Below are positions 53,131 to 60,978 of a DNA stretch of 64,000 nucleotides, in pieces. The notes below the pieces were generated by a model. The model had not been told where the DNA came from. It did not search any database and saw only the letters and a list, made by a program, of their open reading frames with translations. The stretch's first letter is position 1. The number at the start of each line of letters is the position of its first letter. Source of the stretch: RPQJ01 sp052035645 (lineage in GTDB: Bacteria > Pseudomonadota > Gammaproteobacteria > Steroidobacterales > Steroidobacteraceae); the NCBI GenBank assembly GCA_052035645.1, contig JBPOHK010000109.1, forward strand, positions 27,306 through 91,305, in the 5' to 3' direction. A program made the translations under genes and the position numbers.

Positions 53131-54602
53131 GGCGGGTTCACGCAGGCCCGCAATTGCAGGATCACGTCGCCCGCCAGCATGCCGCGCTCGCCCTTGGCGG
53201 CGGCGAGATCGCCGGCCTGCGCGTGCACGAGCACGCCGGCGCGCGCACCGAGCCCGAGATGCCCGCACTGCGCGGCGATGCCGGCGATGACGCCGGTGAG
53301 CACGTCGCCCATGCCCGCCACGGCCATGCCCGGATTGCCGCGGTCGCAGATGGCCGGCAGTCCGCTCGGCCCCTGCACGAGGGTCCCGGCCCCCTTGAGT
53401 ACGGCGACGCCGCCGTAGCGCTGCTGCAGCGCGCGCACCGCCGCCAGCCGGTCGGCCTGCACCTGCGCGCTCGCGAGGTCGAGCAGCCGGCCGGCCTCGC
53501 CCGGATGCGGTGTCAGCACCCAGTCGTCTCGATGCACGATCGAGCCGCCCAGCAGGTTGAGCGCGTCGGCATCGACGATGGTCGGCTTGTGGGCGCCCAG
53601 CACCGCGGCATGCACCGCACGCGCCCAGTCGGACTGGCCGAGACCCGGGCCGAGGGCGACGACCGTCGCGCGCTCGAGGGCCGCGGCCAGGTCGGCCGCC
53701 CGCTCGATCGCGACGCTCATCAGTTCGGGCCGGCCGACGAGGGCGCCGAGGCTCGCGGGGTGGGTCGCCACCGTGACGAGCCCGGCGCCGGCGCGCAGTG
53801 CGGCATCCCCGGCCAGCCGGGCGGCCCCGGCCATGCCCGGTCCGCCGCCGACCACCAGCACGTGGCCGTGCCGGCCCTTGTGCGCGGTGCGCGGGCGCCT
53901 GGGCAGCGCCTGCGCGATCGCCGCGGGCCCGAGGAGTTCGGCCGTCGGGGCGAGCCCGTGGTACGCCTCGGCCGGCACACCGAGATCGTCGAAGACGAGT
54001 TGCCCGACGTGGTCGGGTCCGGCACCGAGATAGAAACCGAGCTTGCGGCCGATGAAGGTGACCGTCATGTCGGCGCGCAGCGCGACGCCGAGCACCGCGC
54101 CGGTGTCGGCCTGCAGCCCGGAGGGAATGTCGACGGCCACGACCGGCCGGCGGGCCGCACCGACCGCGTGCAGGACCTCGGCCGCCGGACCGGCGATCTC
54201 GCGCGCGAGCCCGGTGCCGAAGAGTGCGTCGACGATCACGTCGACCTCGAGCACGCGCGGCGACCACGGCTCGCAGCGGCCGCCGGCCGCCGCGAAATCG
54301 TCGAACGCCCTGCGCGCATCGCCCTGCAGCTGCGCCGGATCGGCGAGCGCGACGACGTGCGTGCGCAGGCCCTGCGCGCGCGCGACGCGCGCGATCACGT
54401 AGCCGTCGCCGCCGTTGTTGCCCGGCCCGGCGAGCACGCACAGGCTGCGGGCGCCGCTCCAGCGCGCGCGCAGCGCGTTGAGGGTCGCGTGGCCGGCGCG
54501 CGTCATCAGCTCGTAGCCCGGGATGCGGCACCCGTCGATCGCGCGGCGATCGAGGTCGCGCACCTGCTGCGCTGTGTACACGGCGGCGGGCGGTGGCTTC
54601 AT
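53127..54602 (-). CDS. nnr: Bifunctional NAD(P)H-hydrate epimerase / ADP-dependent dehydratase
   Basis: Nnr repairs hydrated NADH and NADPH. The N-terminal half (about 1-210) is the YjeF epimerase: MTRAGHATLNAL and VLAGPGNNGGDGYVIARV (about 57-74), then VDIPSGLQADTG. The C-terminal half (about 225-491) is the ribokinase-like dehydratase: VVGGGPGMAGAARLAGDAALRAGAGLVTVAT and a GMGDVLTGVIAGI segment with the catalytic Asp near residue 433. From the ATG at 54602 it has 491 residues. It diverges from queG and is translationally coupled to tsaE. Confidence 0.95.
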   Translation of the reverse strand: MKPPPAAVYTAQQVRDLDRRAIDGCRIPGYELMTRAGHATLNALRARWSGARSLCVLAGPGNNGGDGYVIARVARAQGLRTHVVALADPAQLQGDARRAFDDFAAAGGRCEPWSPRVLEVDVIVDALFGTGLAREIAGPAAEVLHAVGAARRPVVAVDIPSGLQADTGAVLGVALRADMTVTFIGRKLGFYLGAGPDHVGQLVFDDLGVPAEAYHGLAPTAELLGPAAIAQALPRRPRTAHKGRHGHVLVVGGGPGMAGAARLAGDAALRAGAGLVTVATHPASLGALVGRPELMSVAIERAADLAAALERATVVALGPGLGQSDWARAVHAAVLGAHKPTIVDADALNLLGGSIVHRDDWVLTPHPGEAGRLLDLASAQVQADRLAAVRALQQRYGGVAVLKGAGTLVQGPSGLPAICDRGNPGMAVAGMGDVLTGVIAGIAAQCGHLGLGARAGVLVHAQAGDLAAAKGERGMLAGDVILQLRACVNPP

Positions 54603-54611
54603 GCCCCGCAT

Positions 54612-54617
54612 TATACT
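54612..54617 (+). promoter_or_regulatory. Candidate -10 element for queG
   Basis: TATACT lies 39 bases before the queG ATG in the 53-base gap to nnr. No strong -35 is visible. Confidence 0.4.
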
Positions 54618-54655
54618 GGCCGCGCCCTCGCCCACCCCGCCGCGGTGCCGAACGC

Positions 54656-55702
54656 ATGGATCCCGTCGAGCTGGCCGCAAAGATCAAGCGCTGGGGCCGC
54701 GAACTCGGCTTCCAGAAGATCGGCATCGCGGGCATCGACCTCGCCGGGGACGAACCGCGGCTGCAGGCGTGGCTCGAGGCCGGGCGACACGGCGCGATGG
54801 AGTACATGGCGCGCCACGGCCTGCGCCGCGCGCGGCCGGCGGAACTGGTGCCCGGCACGCTGCGCGTGATCTGCGCGCGGATGGACTATCGCACCGAGGC
54901 GACGCCCGCCCACGACGTCCTCGCCGACCCGGGCCTCGGCTACGTGTCGCGCTACGCGCTCGGCCGCGACTACCACCGGATCCTGCGGCCGCGGCTCGCG
55001 AAGCTGGCCGACCGGGTCGCGGCGGAGGCCGGCTCGGCCGGCTACCGCGCCTTCACCGACAGCGCGCCGGTGCTCGAGAAGGCGCTGGCCCGCGACGCGG
55101 GGCTCGGCTGGATCGGCAAGCACACCAACCTGCTCGATCGGCACGACGGCTCGTGGTTCTTCCTCGGCGAGATCTTCACCGACCTGCCGCTGCCCCTCGA
55201 CGCACCGACGGGCACGCACTGCGGCAGCTGCACGGCCTGCATGGAGGCGTGCCCGACCCGCGCGATCGTCGCGCCCTACGAACTCGACGCGCGCCGCTGC
55301 ATCTCCTACCTGACCATCGAGCTCGACGGCCCGATCCCGGAGGCGTTCCGCGACGCGATCGGCAACCGCATCTACGGCTGCGACGACTGCCAGCTCGTCT
55401 GCCCGTGGAACCGCTACGCGAAGCTCTCGGCCGAGCCCGACTTCCGCGCCCGGCATCGACTCGACGCGGCCTCGCTGGTCGAGCTGTTCGAATGGAGCGA
55501 GGCCGAGTTCCTGGCGCGCACCGAAGGCAGCGCGATCCGCCGCATCGGCCACGAGCGCTGGCTGCGCAACGTGGCCGTCGCGCTCGGCAACGGGCCGCGC
55601 ACGGCGGCGGCGGTGCGGGCGCTCGAGGCGCGCCGCGCGCATGCGAGCGCGCTGGTGCGCGAGCACGTGGCGTGGGCGCTGGCGAAACTCAGCCGAGCCT
55701 GA
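54656..55702 (+). CDS. queG: Epoxyqueuosine reductase
   Basis: QueG reduces epoxyqueuosine to queuosine in tRNA with cobalamin and two [4Fe-4S] clusters. From the ATG at 54656 it has 348 residues. The substrate domain begins LGFQKIGIAGIDLAGDEPRLQAWL. The ferredoxin-like clusters are CGSCTACMEACPTRAI (about 188-203) and CDDCQLVCPWNRYAK (about 242-256). GWIGKHTNLLDRHDGSWFFLGEIFTDLPL is a family signature. The 3' end overlaps the convergent panC by 14 bases. A precursor importer gene lies at 15425 in this window. Confidence 0.96.
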   Translation: MDPVELAAKIKRWGRELGFQKIGIAGIDLAGDEPRLQAWLEAGRHGAMEYMARHGLRRARPAELVPGTLRVICARMDYRTEATPAHDVLADPGLGYVSRYALGRDYHRILRPRLAKLADRVAAEAGSAGYRAFTDSAPVLEKALARDAGLGWIGKHTNLLDRHDGSWFFLGEIFTDLPLPLDAPTGTHCGSCTACMEACPTRAIVAPYELDARRCISYLTIELDGPIPEAFRDAIGNRIYGCDDCQLVCPWNRYAKLSAEPDFRARHRLDAASLVELFEWSEAEFLARTEGSAIRRIGHERWLRNVAVALGNGPRTAAAVRALEARRAHASALVREHVAWALAKLSRA

Positions 55703-56552
55703 CCGGGCTGCGGCACTGCAGGTTGTCGATCAGCCGCGCCCGGCCGAGCCGGCCGGCGGCGAGCACGACGAGGTGCAGTTCCTCGCCGACCGGAGCGGCA
55801 AGCCGGTCCGCCGTGCGTACGGCGAAGTAATCCGGCCGGATGCCGGCCGCCGCGAGCGACTGCAGGCCCTCGGCTTCGATGCCGGCGAGGTCGGTGTCGC
55901 CCGACTCGATGCGGCGCCGGGCGTGGTCGAGCGCGCGGTAGAGCTTCGGCGCCGTCGCGCGCTCGTCCGGCGTCAGGTAACGGTTGCGCGAACTGAGGGC
56001 GAGGCCGTCCTCGGCACGCACGGTGGGCGCACCCACGATCTTCACCGGCACGTTCAGGTCCTCGACCACCCGGCGGATGACCGTCAGCTGCTGGTAGTCC
56101 TTCTCGCCGAAGATCGCCACGTCCGGCTGCACGAGGCACAGCAGCTTCACCACCACGGTCGCGACGCCCTGGAAGTGGCCGGGGCGGAACGCACCGCAGA
56201 GCACGCCGGTGAGCTCCGGCACGTCGATCACCGTGGCGACCGAATCGCCGGCCGGATACATCTCCGCGACCGTCGGGGCGAACAGCGCGTCGACGCCCTG
56301 GCCTGCGAGCAGGGCCGCGTCGTCCTCTGGCGTGCGCGGGTAGGCCGTGTAGTCCTCGCTCGGCCCGAACTGCAGCGGGTTGACGAAGATGCTCGCCACC
56401 ACGCGCCGGCCGTGCAGGTGGGCCGCGCCGATCAGGCTGGCGTGGCCGAGGTGCAGGTTGCCCATGGTCGGCACGAACGCGATGCTCTGGCGCGCGAGCC
56501 GCCACTGCGTGACCAGTTCGCGGAGTTCCGCGATGCGCGCCAGCGTCTTCAT
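55689..56552 (-). CDS. panC: Pantothenate synthetase
   Basis: PanC condenses pantoate and beta-alanine with ATP. The product has 287 residues: VPTMGNLHLGHASLI (HIGH-type motif, about 28-42), SIFVNPLQFGPSEDYTAYPRT (about 54-74), FGEKDYQQLTVIRR (about 148-161) and the KMSKS-like ALSSRNRYL (about 184-192). It follows panB after 31 bases. Its last 14 bases overlap queG tail to tail. Confidence 0.96.
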   Translation of the reverse strand: MKTLARIAELRELVTQWRLARQSIAFVPTMGNLHLGHASLIGAAHLHGRRVVASIFVNPLQFGPSEDYTAYPRTPEDDAALLAGQGVDALFAPTVAEMYPAGDSVATVIDVPELTGVLCGAFRPGHFQGVATVVVKLLCLVQPDVAIFGEKDYQQLTVIRRVVEDLNVPVKIVGAPTVRAEDGLALSSRNRYLTPDERATAPKLYRALDHARRRIESGDTDLAGIEAEGLQSLAAAGIRPDYFAVRTADRLAAPVGEELHLVVLAAGRLGRARLIDNLQCRSPVRLG

Positions 56553-56583
56553 TCGGGGGCCTGCCTGGTACGAGCGCGGCGGA

Positions 56584-57411
56584 TCAGAAGCAGTGCTCGG
56601 GCGCCGGATAGGCGCGCGACTTGACGGCCTTCACGTAGCTCTCGAGCGCCAGCACGGGCTGGTCGTGGCCGGTCATGAAGTTCTTCACGAAGCGCGGCTT
56701 GCGGCCGGGCGTGAGGTCGAGCACGTCGTAGAGCACGAGGATCTGGCCGTCGGTGTCGGGCCCTGCGCCGATGCCGATCACCGGCACGTGCAGTTCCGCG
56801 GTGATCTCCCGGCCGAGGTGCGAAGGAATGCACTCGAGCAGCACCACGTCCGCGCCGGCGTCCTGCAGTGCGCGCGCGTCCCGCTTCATCATCTCGGCGG
56901 CGGCGTCCTCGCGGCCCTGCACGCGGAACCCGCCGGTCTTGTGCACCGACTGCGGCTTGAGTCCGAGGTGCGCGCAGACCGCGATGTCGTGGTTGGCGAG
57001 GAACTCGACGATCTCGACCTGCCCGGCGCCGCCCTCGAGCTTGACCATCTTCGCGCCGCCTTCCTGCATCAGGCGCACGGCGTTCGCGAGGGCCGTCTCG
57101 CGCGAGGTGTAGGTCATGAAGGGCATGTCGGCCATGAGGAACGGCCGCGCCAGCGAGCGCGCCACGGCCTTGCAGTGGTAGATGACGTTGTCGAGCGTCA
57201 CCGGCACGGTGGTGTCGTACCCCTGGATGACCATGCCGAGCGAGTCGCCGACCAGCACCACGTCCGTGCCGGCGGCGTCCACCAGCGCGGCCATGCTGGC
57301 GTCGTAGCAGGTGAGGCAGGCGATCTTCTCGCCCTGCTCCTTCATCTGGCGCAGGGTGGACACGTTCACCGGCGGGCGCGAGGAATCGCGCAGTTGCAGC
57401 TGGGTGTACAT
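56584..57411 (-). CDS. panB: 3-methyl-2-oxobutanoate hydroxymethyltransferase
   Basis: PanB adds a hydroxymethyl group from methylene-THF to ketoisovalerate, the first committed step to pantothenate. From the ATG at 57411 the product has 275 residues. Motifs: CLTCYDASMAALVDAAG (about 31-47), VLVGDSLGMVIQGYDTT (metal-binding Asp, about 50-66), PFLMADMPFMTY, HLGLKPQSVHKTGGFRVQG (about 133-151) and PVIGIGAGPDTDGQILV. An earlier start (57456) would add 15 residues. It lies between the deoxynucleoside kinase and panC. Confidence 0.96.
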   Translation of the reverse strand: MYTQLQLRDSSRPPVNVSTLRQMKEQGEKIACLTCYDASMAALVDAAGTDVVLVGDSLGMVIQGYDTTVPVTLDNVIYHCKAVARSLARPFLMADMPFMTYTSRETALANAVRLMQEGGAKMVKLEGGAGQVEIVEFLANHDIAVCAHLGLKPQSVHKTGGFRVQGREDAAAEMMKRDARALQDAGADVVLLECIPSHLGREITAELHVPVIGIGAGPDTDGQILVLYDVLDLTPGRKPRFVKNFMTGHDQPVLALESYVKAVKSRAYPAPEHCF

Positions 57412-57471
57412 GAAACGCCTCTTGCAGTGCGGCAAGGATGAACGAGCCGCCTGCAAACATCAACGCCGCGG

Positions 57472-58161
57472 CTAGACGAGGCTCTTCATCGGGTTGAAGT
57501 AGTGCCGGCCCTTGCGGGCGCGGGCGATTTCTGCGAGGAGCACCGCGTAATCCTGCTCGCTGCCGACCGGGTCGATCTCGGCGGCATTGACCATCAGCAC
57601 CGGCGCGCTCTCGTACTCGAGGAAGAAGCGCGCGTACGCCTCGACCAGCCGCTCGAGGTAGCGCCGGTCGATGGCCTGCTCGTACTCGATGCCGCGGCGG
57701 GAGATGCGCTCGAGCAGCACGTCGACTGGCGCCTGCAGGTACACGACGAGGTCGGGCACGGGTGCGTCGATCGCGAGCTTCGCGTACACCTGCTCGTAGA
57801 GTGCGAGCTCCTCCGCGTCGAGCGTGAGGCCGGCGAACAGCCGGTCCTTGTCGAGCAGGTAGTCGGCGACGCGCACGCGCTCGAACAGGTCGGCCTGCCG
57901 CAGCTCCTGCAGCTGGCGCGAGCGCTGGAAGAGGAAATACAGCTGCGTCTGGAACGCGGCCGCGCGCGGGTTCTTGTAGAAGCGCTCGAGGAACGGGTTC
58001 TCCTCGCCCTGCTCGAGCACCAGCTCGCTGCCGAAGCTCTTCGCGAGACGGCGCGCGAGGCTGGTCTTGCCGACGCCGATCGGGCCCTCGACCACGACGT
58101 AGCGGTGCGGCGTCGGCACGACCGGCGCGTCGTCGGCGTCCTTGCGCGGTGCGGGAGTCAC
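57472..58161 (-). CDS. Deoxynucleoside kinase family protein
   Basis: A 229-residue P-loop kinase of the deoxyadenosine/deoxyguanosine kinase type. Motifs: YVVVEGPIGVGKTSLARRLA (about 21-40), LEQGEENPFLERFY (about 49-62), FQTQLYFLFQRSRQL, DYLLDKDRLFAGLTL and VVYLQAPVDVLLERISRRG (about 143-161). The exact nucleoside is not readable. The GTG start overlaps folK (GTGA). A gene of this kind between folK and panB is common in gammaproteobacteria and suggests shared control of folate and coenzyme A supply. Confidence 0.9.
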   Translation of the reverse strand: MTPAPRKDADDAPVVPTPHRYVVVEGPIGVGKTSLARRLAKSFGSELVLEQGEENPFLERFYKNPRAAAFQTQLYFLFQRSRQLQELRQADLFERVRVADYLLDKDRLFAGLTLDAEELALYEQVYAKLAIDAPVPDLVVYLQAPVDVLLERISRRGIEYEQAIDRRYLERLVEAYARFFLEYESAPVLMVNAAEIDPVGSEQDYAVLLAEIARARKGRHYFNPMKSLV

Positions 58162-58652
58162 GGGTCGATCCGCTCCAGGGTCGGGGTGTCGAGGGCACGC
58201 AGCAGCGCACGCACGCGCCCCCGTCCCGGCACCACGAGGTCGGGAGCGATGTCGGCCAGCGGCACGAGCACGAACGCACGCTCGGCGATGCCGGCGTGCG
58301 GCAGCGTGAGCGTCGGCCCGTCCAGTTGCGCCGACCCGTGCACGAGCAGGTCGAGGTCGATGCGGCGTGGCCCCCAGCGTACCACCGGCGCCGCGCGCCC
58401 GAGTTCCGATTCGAGGGCCTTGAGCGCCCCGAGGAACGCAGGCGGATCGAGCTGCGTGAGCAGGCCCGCCGCCGCGTTGACGAAGTCCGGCTGCTCGACC
58501 GGACCGAACGGGCGCGAACGATACCGCGGCGAGCGCAGGACGAGCCGCGACCGCGGCAGTCCGCCGAGCGCCTCGAACGCGCGGCTCACCTGGCGCGCGG
58601 GGTCGTCGAGATTGCTGCCGAGCGCGACGTAGGCCGGGATCCAGGCGTCCAT
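58158..58652 (-). CDS. folK: 2-amino-4-hydroxy-6-hydroxymethyldihydropteridine pyrophosphokinase
   Basis: FolK transfers pyrophosphate from ATP to the pterin in folate synthesis. From the ATG at 58652 the product has 164 residues: YVALGSNLDDPARQV (about 8-22), SPRYRSRPFGPVEQPDFVNA (about 41-60), RRIDLDLLVHG (catalytic Asp pair, about 96-106) and LPHAGIAERAFVLVPLADIAP. A GTG at 58661 is an alternative start. It follows pcnB by 31 bases, as in Escherichia. Confidence 0.95.
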   Translation of the reverse strand: MDAWIPAYVALGSNLDDPARQVSRAFEALGGLPRSRLVLRSPRYRSRPFGPVEQPDFVNAAAGLLTQLDPPAFLGALKALESELGRAAPVVRWGPRRIDLDLLVHGSAQLDGPTLTLPHAGIAERAFVLVPLADIAPDLVVPGRGRVRALLRALDTPTLERIDP

Positions 58653-58683
58653 GTCCGCCACGCTGCGGCCGCCCCCGCGCCGG

Positions 58684-60066
58684 TCAGTCGCCGCTACCCG
58701 GGGCGCGCCGGCGACGCGGCCGCCGACGCCGGCCACGCGGCGCGGACTCCTCGCCCTCCGTGCGCGGCTGCGATTCGACCTCCGCGAGGCGCGCCTCGGC
58801 CGGCATCTCCTGCAGGCGGGTCCACCACGCAGCCAGTTCCGGGTCGATCTCGCCCGAGGCGGCGCGCAGCAGCAGGAAGTCGTAGGCGGCGCGGAAGCGC
58901 GGGTGTTCGAGCAGGCGCAGTGCGCGCCGACCGGACCGGCGCTCGAAGCGCGGCTGCAGCATCAGCACGTCGCGCATCGGCAGGGAGAAGCGCTTCGGGA
59001 TGGCGACGCGCCGCAGCTGCCGGCCGAGCACCTCGTCGATGGCGGTCAGCAGCGCCTGCGGATCGGCGGGCATCGGGCCCTCCGGGGCGCCGGCGGCCGC
59101 GAGGATCGCCGGCCACAGCAGCACGGCGAACAGGAACACCGGGGTCACCGGCTTGTCGGCGCGCACGCGCTGGTCGGTGCCGGACAGGCCGAGTTCGACC
59201 AGGCGCACCGGCGGCGACTTGAGGTGCTTGCGCACCGCCGCCGCCACGTCGGGGAACAGGTGCGGGGCCAGGCCGAGGCGCATCAGCAGCTCGAACGAGT
59301 CGAACGCGTGGCCCGCGAGCAGCAGCTTGATCGTCTCGTCGAACAGGCGCGCCGGCGGCATCGCGTCGAGCATGTACGCCAGTTTCGCGAGCGGCGCGGC
59401 CGTGCCCGGGTGCAGCGTGAAGCCGAGCTTGGCCGCGAAGCGCGCGGCGCGCAGCATGCGGACCGGGTCCTCCCGGTAGCGCGTCTCCGGGTCGCCGATC
59501 ATGCGCAGCACGCGGTTGCGCGCGTCCTCGACGCCGCCGACGTAGTCCCAGATCGAGAAGTCCTCGATGCTGTAGTAGAGCGCGTTGGCGGTGAAGTCGC
59601 GCCGCCAGACGTCCTCCTCGATGGTGCCGTACAGGTTGTCGCGCAGGATGCGGCCGTGCTCGTCGACGGCGCGGTGCTCGACCTCGTCGACCGCGCGGTC
59701 CTCGTCCACCTCGGTGTGCGCGGCGCGGAACGTGGCGACCTCGATGATCTCCTGGCCGAAGCGGACGTGCGCGAGGTGGAAGCGGCGCCCGATCAGCCGG
59801 CAGTTGCGGAAGATCTTGCGGACTTCCTCCGGGTGCGCGTCGGTGGCGACGTCGAAGTCCTTGGGCTGCAGCCCGAGCAGCAGGTCACGCACGGCGCCGC
59901 CGACCAGGAACCCCTGGTAACCGGCCTCGCGCAGGCGGTAGAGCACCTTGAGCGCGCTGGGCGAGATGTTGGCACGCGAGATGTTGTGGTCGGCGCGCGC
60001 GACGATGACGGGCTCGGGCTGCCCGCCGGCGGGTTCGGCGACGGTGTCTGGGTCGAATGAGGACAA
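58684..60066 (-). CDS. pcnB: Poly(A) polymerase I
   Basis: PcnB adds poly(A) tails that promote RNA decay. The TTG start at 60066 gives 460 residues. The nucleotidyltransferase core has GFLVGGAVRDLLLGLQPKDFDVATDA (about 52-77, metal-binding Asp pair), RRFHLAHVRFG (about 93-103) and the RRD motif in VWRRDFTANALYY (about 153-165). The C-terminus is strongly basic (RGRRRRPRRRR), as in RNA-binding PcnB tails. It is the first gene of pcnB-folK-dgk-panB-panC, and diverges from tRNA-Glu with a shared 87-base control region. Confidence 0.95.
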   Translation of the reverse strand: MSSFDPDTVAEPAGGQPEPVIVARADHNISRANISPSALKVLYRLREAGYQGFLVGGAVRDLLLGLQPKDFDVATDAHPEEVRKIFRNCRLIGRRFHLAHVRFGQEIIEVATFRAAHTEVDEDRAVDEVEHRAVDEHGRILRDNLYGTIEEDVWRRDFTANALYYSIEDFSIWDYVGGVEDARNRVLRMIGDPETRYREDPVRMLRAARFAAKLGFTLHPGTAAPLAKLAYMLDAMPPARLFDETIKLLLAGHAFDSFELLMRLGLAPHLFPDVAAAVRKHLKSPPVRLVELGLSGTDQRVRADKPVTPVFLFAVLLWPAILAAAGAPEGPMPADPQALLTAIDEVLGRQLRRVAIPKRFSLPMRDVLMLQPRFERRSGRRALRLLEHPRFRAAYDFLLLRAASGEIDPELAAWWTRLQEMPAEARLAEVESQPRTEGEESAPRGRRRRPRRRRAPGSGD

Positions 60067-60081
60067 GTAACGGACTTCCGC

Positions 60082-60109
60082 TGGACCGGATTAAACGGCT
60101 GCGTATAAT
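60082..60109 (+). promoter_or_regulatory. Promoter of tRNA-Glu
   Basis: TGGACC (60082-60087) and consensus TATAAT (60104-60109), spaced by 16 bases. The start would be near 60116, about 38 bases before the tRNA. Confidence 0.6.
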
Positions 60110-60153
60110 ACGCGGCCTTTCCGGATCCGGTGAGTCCGCCGGGTCGACGCCTC

Positions 60154-60229
60154 GCTCCCATCGTCTAGAGGCCCAGGACACAGCCCTCTCAAGGCTGGTA
60201 CGAGGGTTCGAATCCCTCTGGGAGCGCCA
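60154..60229 (+). tRNA. tRNA-Glu (anticodon CTC)
   Basis: A 76-base tRNA with encoded CCA. Acceptor GCTCCCA pairs with TGGGAGC. The anticodon stem CAGCC/GGCTG encloses CTCTCAA, giving CTC, which reads GAG. The T-arm is GAGGGTTCGAATCCCTC. The CTC isoacceptor suits the high GC content; the UUC isoacceptor should exist elsewhere. Confidence 0.95.
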
Positions 60230-60251
60230 TCTCCGCCGGCGACGCCTGTGT

Positions 60252-60274
60252 GGCCACCCGGCCCGCGGGTGGCC
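60252..60274. terminator. Hairpin between tRNA-Glu and convergent secreted-protein gene
   Basis: GGCCACCCG-GCCCG-CGGGTGGCC is a perfect 9-base stem 22 bases after the tRNA and eight bases from the stop of the opposite gene. There is no T-run. It is a likely bidirectional terminator. Confidence 0.55.
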
Positions 60275-60281
60275 GCCCGCC

Positions 60282-60800
60282 TCAGCGCCGCTGCGCCACC
60301 CACCAGCCGAAGTACCGCTCAGCGAAGTCGAGGATCGGCGCCGGGCCGGAGCCCTCGACGCGGGTGAACACCGTCTGCGGTGCGCTCTGGCGCGCACCGA
60401 TGTCGTAGGCGCAGACGAACTGCAGCACGTCGCGGTCCGTCACCACGGGCGAGGGGTCGGCCAGCGCCTCGTTGGGCGTGCCTCGGCCGCGCACGTCGAG
60501 CGTCGTCGGATCGTGGTCCGCCCACTGGCGCACGGCCCGCTGCTGGGTGTCGCACTTCCACCAGTAGCGCATGGAACGGACCGAAGCGATGCCGCCATCC
60601 GGCGCACTGGTGACCCAGTACAGCCAGCCCGAGCGGACGCCGTCGGTCTGCACCAGCGTGCCTGCGTCCACCGCGGCCACGACCAGGCTGCCAGAGCGGC
60701 CGCCGGCCGTCGCCCAGAGTTCCGCACGGGCCGCGACCGGCGCGAAGAGCGCCGCCGCCAGCACCGCGGCCACCACCTTGCTGCTGCCCCCAGTGGTCAT
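60282..60800 (-). CDS. Secreted protein, surface-adhesin E-like
   Basis: A 172-residue protein from the ATG at 60800 with a signal peptide (about 1-29, VVAAVLAAALFAPVAARAE). The mature part has Trp-rich strands (SGWLYWVTS, MRYWWKCDT), a pair of cysteines (about 92 and 141) and a late DVLQFVCAYD. This layout resembles surface-adhesin protein E (Adhesin_E-like) domains, which are mostly uncharacterised. The likeness is by eye only. A longer frame (to 61040) runs into the M20 peptidase promoter and is rejected. Confidence 0.65.
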   Translation of the reverse strand: MTTGGSSKVVAAVLAAALFAPVAARAELWATAGGRSGSLVVAAVDAGTLVQTDGVRSGWLYWVTSAPDGGIASVRSMRYWWKCDTQQRAVRQWADHDPTTLDVRGRGTPNEALADPSPVVTDRDVLQFVCAYDIGARQSAPQTVFTRVEGSGPAPILDFAERYFGWWVAQRR

Positions 60801-60978
60801 CCTTGCCCTGTCACACCCCCGACACGAGCGAGAGATTCCCTCGTCGACCGCCCCGCGGTCAATCGCCGGGCCCGGCCCCGACGGGGAAACGTGTCGCGCG
60901 TCGCGCTCCCGAGACTTGGTCTCGGCCGGGAACCTTCGGTCATAATCCGGCCATCCCGCCCGCCGGAAGCCCGTCGCC

